Below, piece by piece: positions 5,584-8,007 of a stretch of 8,007 nucleotides of DNA (position 1 is its first letter; every line of letters begins with the position of its first letter). The DNA is from Candidatus Babeliales bacterium (GTDB lineage: Bacteria; Babelota; Babeliae; Babelales; JANWKD01). Where the stretch lies: the NCBI GenBank assembly GCA_025451595.1, contig JANWKD010000086.1, forward strand, positions 1 through 8,007. The letters are read 5' to 3'. The notes below the pieces were generated by a model. It did not search any database. It saw only the letters and a list, made by a program, of their open reading frames with translations, and was not told where the DNA came from. The translations under genes were made by a program, and so were the position numbers.

Positions 5584-7044
5584 ATGAATAAATATTGCCT
5601 GTACTTTTTCCTATTTTACAGTTTACATGTATTGCCTATGAAAAAGGTATATAATTTCGATAATCATCCAGGGGGCGATTCTGAGAAGTTACCCGTATAT
5701 GAATTTAACGACCGCAAACCACTTTTACGTGCTGACCAATATGAAAAATTAGCAATTCTTTCAATGGAAAAATATAAAACCCCAAAAATATATTCTTCCT
5801 TTTTAAACCAAAGCACGAAAAAAAATGAAACTGCAGTATTAGAAAAACTAACTGATCAGCTAGAATCATTAGAAATAATAAAAGCAAAAAAAAAGAACGC
5901 TTTACTCAGCAGCATTCGTCAACATAAAAAGTATACAAACGTAGAGCTACAGCCCTTAATTATGACTCATAGCTCTACCTATTCCGATATTATTGCTTAT
6001 AACAAACATTTATATGAAAGCATTCTATCTTTAAATAAGCAATTTCCATTGAATCAATTTCAAAACCAAGTTTGTAGTAAAATACATAAAACAAACGAAG
6101 ATATAACGACAGCTACTCATGAAATTGAACAATTAATTAATAATTATCAGGCAATACACTTGATAGGAAAACAGGCAGAACTATTAAATATTTATAAACA
6201 GAATAATGAGGAAGCGAAAAAAACGTTACAAAGTATTGATATGACGCATGATTATTTTTGTAACTACAAACTAAAATATTTAGAAACATTAAACCCAATA
6301 CCAATCGCTTTACCCACAACAAAAAATTTTCAAGCCATTCCTATCTTAGCAATATCTTTATTTCATGAATATCTTCATTCTCTTAAAGATTTCAAACAAA
6401 TTATCGATCAAAAAAATCTTAACATTTTTAATCAATTAAAATTAATAAGAGAAAAATTCGATCGATTAAAGAGATTAAAAGCTTTAGCTAAAGAAATTCA
6501 ATCTACATTTAAATGGGCTTATGTTAAGGATCAGTACAGACAGGTTTCAAAAAAATTCAAAAAACTGAAAATTCAAGCACGGAATGAAATAGATAATGCA
6601 TTCAGCATACATGATGATAATAAACTACAAGCCCCCTCACAATTATATCAATTTAAAGGACCGATCAATTTTATATGTTCAAGAATCAATAAAGAGGAAC
6701 ATGTCAGAGAAAATCCATATAGCATTATTATAGAGGGTGATCCCGGAAGAAGAATCGAGTTAGCAAATGGATCAATATATATAAATGCCATTTCATTCAA
6801 TGGTTTCTTATTACAACACAATATCCCATTGATACAACATTATGATTTATTATTACCCATCAATTTTAGTTCAGCTGAAGGACATTATTCAAAGCTTTGG
6901 AGCATTGCTCACACCGCAAAAAATTTACGCAATTTATTCTTCAGAGACCCTATCGGTCACACATTTATAAAAATTAGTAATAGATACTGTCTCTTGGAGA
7001 ATATATTATTTTATTATTCGAAGATAAATAAATCAGTTACTTAA
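5584..7044 (+). CDS. Uncharacterised predicted exported coiled-coil protein
   Basis: I do not recognise this 486-residue protein. It starts MNKYCLYFFLFYSLHVLPMKK, which looks like an export signal without a clear cleavage site. Residues 79-110 (LEKLTDQLESLEIIKAKKK), about 165-220 and about 270-340 are lysine- and glutamate-rich, helical and probably coiled coil. Residues from about 357 to the end are different: mixed hydrophobic and aromatic sequence with INFICSR, SIIIEGDPGRRIEL, FSSAEGHY and RDPIGHTFIK, which may be a folded beta-rich domain. There is no known catalytic motif and no P-loop or repeat. The frame stays open to an ATG at 5455, but signal peptide and ribosome site favour 5584. 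An A9 tract at 5886-5894 lies in the coding sequence. The gene is divergent from the thioredoxin gene, and its last eight bases overlap the YdjM-like gene. A secreted or envelope-attached host-interaction protein is possible but is only inference. Confidence 0.8.
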   Translation: MNKYCLYFFLFYSLHVLPMKKVYNFDNHPGGDSEKLPVYEFNDRKPLLRADQYEKLAILSMEKYKTPKIYSSFLNQSTKKNETAVLEKLTDQLESLEIIKAKKKNALLSSIRQHKKYTNVELQPLIMTHSSTYSDIIAYNKHLYESILSLNKQFPLNQFQNQVCSKIHKTNEDITTATHEIEQLINNYQAIHLIGKQAELLNIYKQNNEEAKKTLQSIDMTHDYFCNYKLKYLETLNPIPIALPTTKNFQAIPILAISLFHEYLHSLKDFKQIIDQKNLNIFNQLKLIREKFDRLKRLKALAKEIQSTFKWAYVKDQYRQVSKKFKKLKIQARNEIDNAFSIHDDNKLQAPSQLYQFKGPINFICSRINKEEHVRENPYSIIIEGDPGRRIELANGSIYINAISFNGFLLQHNIPLIQHYDLLLPINFSSAEGHYSKLWSIAHTAKNLRNLFFRDPIGHTFIKISNRYCLLENILFYYSKINKSVT

Positions 7045-7501
7045 ATTTTAATAAACGTACAAAACCAAAATCAAGTCCTAAATGGGAGATTATACCCATC
7101 CAAAAGAAAAAAATATAATAAAAGGAACGCAATAATTGTTTAGGAACCATTAGGTAACATGCAAAAAGAATAATCATTAAGCATAATGTAATAAAACCTA
7201 ATCTATGAAAAATACCTCTATGATGAACTATCATAGGGAGCATTGATAAAAGTGATACAATAGCTAAGGCAAAATATGAACTTTGCAACACTAAATAAAT
7301 CATTGCAAAAAAAATAATGCGATAACACCAAAGCTGTGCTTTACTTTTCGTATCAATATCAGGAAATAAAGAACCAGCCAAAGAGCAGATCATACATTCA
7401 AATAGAAACAAGGCTTTTAATGGCTGAATGCAACTCAATAGCAATAAAGCGAATATAAAGGAACAAAAACCACCCAATAAATGAGTCTTGTATTGCGGCA
7501 T
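7037..7501 (-). CDS. YdjM/DUF457-type multi-pass membrane protein, putative metal-dependent hydrolase
   Basis: A 154-residue integral membrane protein with about four or five hydrophobic segments. Conserved polar motifs of the YdjM/DUF457 family are in place: MPQYKTHLLGG at the N-terminus, SLFPDIDTKSK (PDID at 47-50), HHRGIFHR (93-100) and SHLGLDFG (139-146). The family is named as inner-membrane metal-dependent hydrolases related to LexA-regulated YdjM and to phospholipase C-like folds, but the substrate is generally unknown. The frame extends to GTG at 7585, overlapping the SpoIID gene. I chose ATG at 7501 because family proteins begin MPxYxTH. No ribosome site is visible before it. The SpoIID gene stops 11 bases upstream, so translational coupling is likely. 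The gene ends tail to tail over the orphan gene by eight bases. Confidence 0.82.
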   Translation of the reverse strand: MPQYKTHLLGGFCSFIFALLLLSCIQPLKALFLFECMICSLAGSLFPDIDTKSKAQLWCYRIIFFAMIYLVLQSSYFALAIVSLLSMLPMIVHHRGIFHRLGFITLCLMIILFACYLMVPKQLLRSFYYIFFFWMGIISHLGLDFGFVRLLKFK

Positions 7502-7512
7502 TGTTATATCAG

Positions 7513-8007
7513 TCAAATAATTGTTTTTAATTTCATAAACACAGAACCAGGGTAATAAAATTTCAATATTTTTTGGAAATCCCACCCTGAGGCTACCATA
7601 TTACGTGCACCCCACTGGCAAATGCCTAAATGATGCCCATATCCTTTACCCTTTATTACTATTTTTTTACCAATTTTTTCTATATCATAACAATAGCTTT
7701 TAATTTTGCTGACTAACGAATAAAACTCTTTTCCGGTAAAAAAATGTTCATCTTGGGCTGTTTTGATAAGTATCTCATGCACAACGCCCGCCATATCTTT
7801 TTTTGAAATAGCTATTTTCTCGATAGTATCAATTTTTTTATCTGAATCAGTCAATAGTTCCTTTAATTCTTGAACTGAATATTCGATTTTCCAAGAATAG
7901 ATTTTACATGGCTTACAAAACGTGCATTCGTTCGTTCGCGCAAGATACGGTTTTTGCCGAAAATCAATACCTTCCATATGAGCTGGAATTATACTGCCAC
8001 AGCAAGA
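7513..8007 (-). CDS. SpoIID-family peptidoglycan lytic protein (N-terminus beyond window edge)
   Basis: The C-terminal 164 residues of a SpoIID/LytB-domain protein. The frame is open to the window edge, and residues before the ATG at 7977 read SCCGSIIPAHMEG. This matches the usual cysteine-containing CGG segment of SpoIID, so that ATG is internal. The diagnostic end is present: KGKGYGHHLGICQWGA, then WDFQKILKFYYPGS. Characterised SpoIID proteins are lytic transglycosylases that cut peptidoglycan strands lacking stem peptides, with the catalytic Glu in the N-terminal part not visible here. A zinc site uses His and Cys residues near the CGG segment. An added CTFCKPC cluster lies just after. Besides endospore engulfment, homologues occur in non-sporulating bacteria, including Chlamydia, where they help division-site remodelling. 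The role here is probably envelope remodelling. It is the upstream partner of the YdjM-like gene. Confidence 0.9.
   Translation of the reverse strand, partial: SCCGSIIPAHMEGIDFRQKPYLARTNECTFCKPCKIYSWKIEYSVQELKELLTDSDKKIDTIEKIAISKKDMAGVVHEILIKTAQDEHFFTGKEFYSLVSKIKSYCYDIEKIGKKIVIKGKGYGHHLGICQWGARNMVASGWDFQKILKFYYPGSVFMKLKTII

Noticed and set aside
5705..6322. Minus-strand frames of about 60 codons in the orphan gene
   Set aside because: Their Phe/Leu-rich sequence is simply the antisense of Lys/Glu/Asn-rich coding sequence.
7502..7585. GTG start for the YdjM-like gene overlapping the SpoIID gene
   Set aside because: Family proteins begin at MPxYxTH, and the 28 extra residues overlap a coding end with strong SpoIID motifs.
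7977..8007. ATG at 7977 as the true start of the SpoIID gene
   Set aside because: The frame is open upstream and encodes the expected cysteine-containing segment of the family, so the gene continues past the window edge.
1..8007. A CRISPR array, tRNA, rRNA, insertion sequence or a complete defence system
   Set aside because: I saw no regular spaced repeats, no tRNA-like or rRNA sequence, no transposase motifs and no defence-gene signature on either strand. The gene content is housekeeping and envelope functions plus one orphan.

Overview
This is an AT-rich bacterial window, densely packed with ten protein genes. Two of them run off the edges. I see no rRNA, tRNA, CRISPR array or insertion sequence. 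The mix suggests a Gram-negative-type, host-associated bacterium with a reduced genome: low GC, short spacers, exported thioredoxin, a SpoIID homologue without other sporulation genes, and a large orphan exported coiled-coil protein. Candidatus Dependentiae (TM6/Babeliae) is my best guess, from overall resemblance only and not proven.

Left block, minus strand, read from about 3974 down to 1. An HU-type DNA-binding protein (3696-3974) is closed by a strong intrinsic terminator (3622-3654). Next comes a tightly spaced gene string: serS (seryl-tRNA synthetase, 2318-3550), a DUF58/VWA-like protein (1461-2312), a small one-helix membrane protein resembling the DUF4381/Bat-associated family (957-1442), and hemW (radical SAM heme chaperone, 934 to beyond base 1). 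The gaps are 5, 18 and 22 bases, so this is very probably one operon. The DUF58 and DUF4381-like genes are two parts of a MoxR/Bat-type envelope module. The MoxR ATPase and the BatA/BatB proteins are not in the window.

Middle block. A 249-base divergent spacer separates HU from the plus-strand tatD gene (4224-5039). TatD converges on a minus-strand exported thioredoxin (5061-5417), and an AT-only-type hairpin sits at their junction. A 166-base divergent spacer then leads to a plus-strand orphan gene of 486 codons (5584-7044), predicted exported, helical and lysine-rich, with a separate C-terminal region.

Right block, minus strand. A SpoIID-family protein (7513-8007, N-terminus outside the window) is followed after 11 bases by a multi-pass YdjM/DUF457-type membrane protein (7037-7501). 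The last eight bases of that gene overlap the end of the 486-codon gene tail to tail.

Several starts were chosen against the longest reading frame. TatD, the orphan gene, the DUF58 gene and the YdjM-like gene all start downstream of the longest possible start. HemW appears to use TTG. The most interesting items are the orphan exported protein, the Bat-like pair wired into a serS-hemW operon, the SpoIID/YdjM-like pair, and the A9/T9 tracts inside three coding regions.
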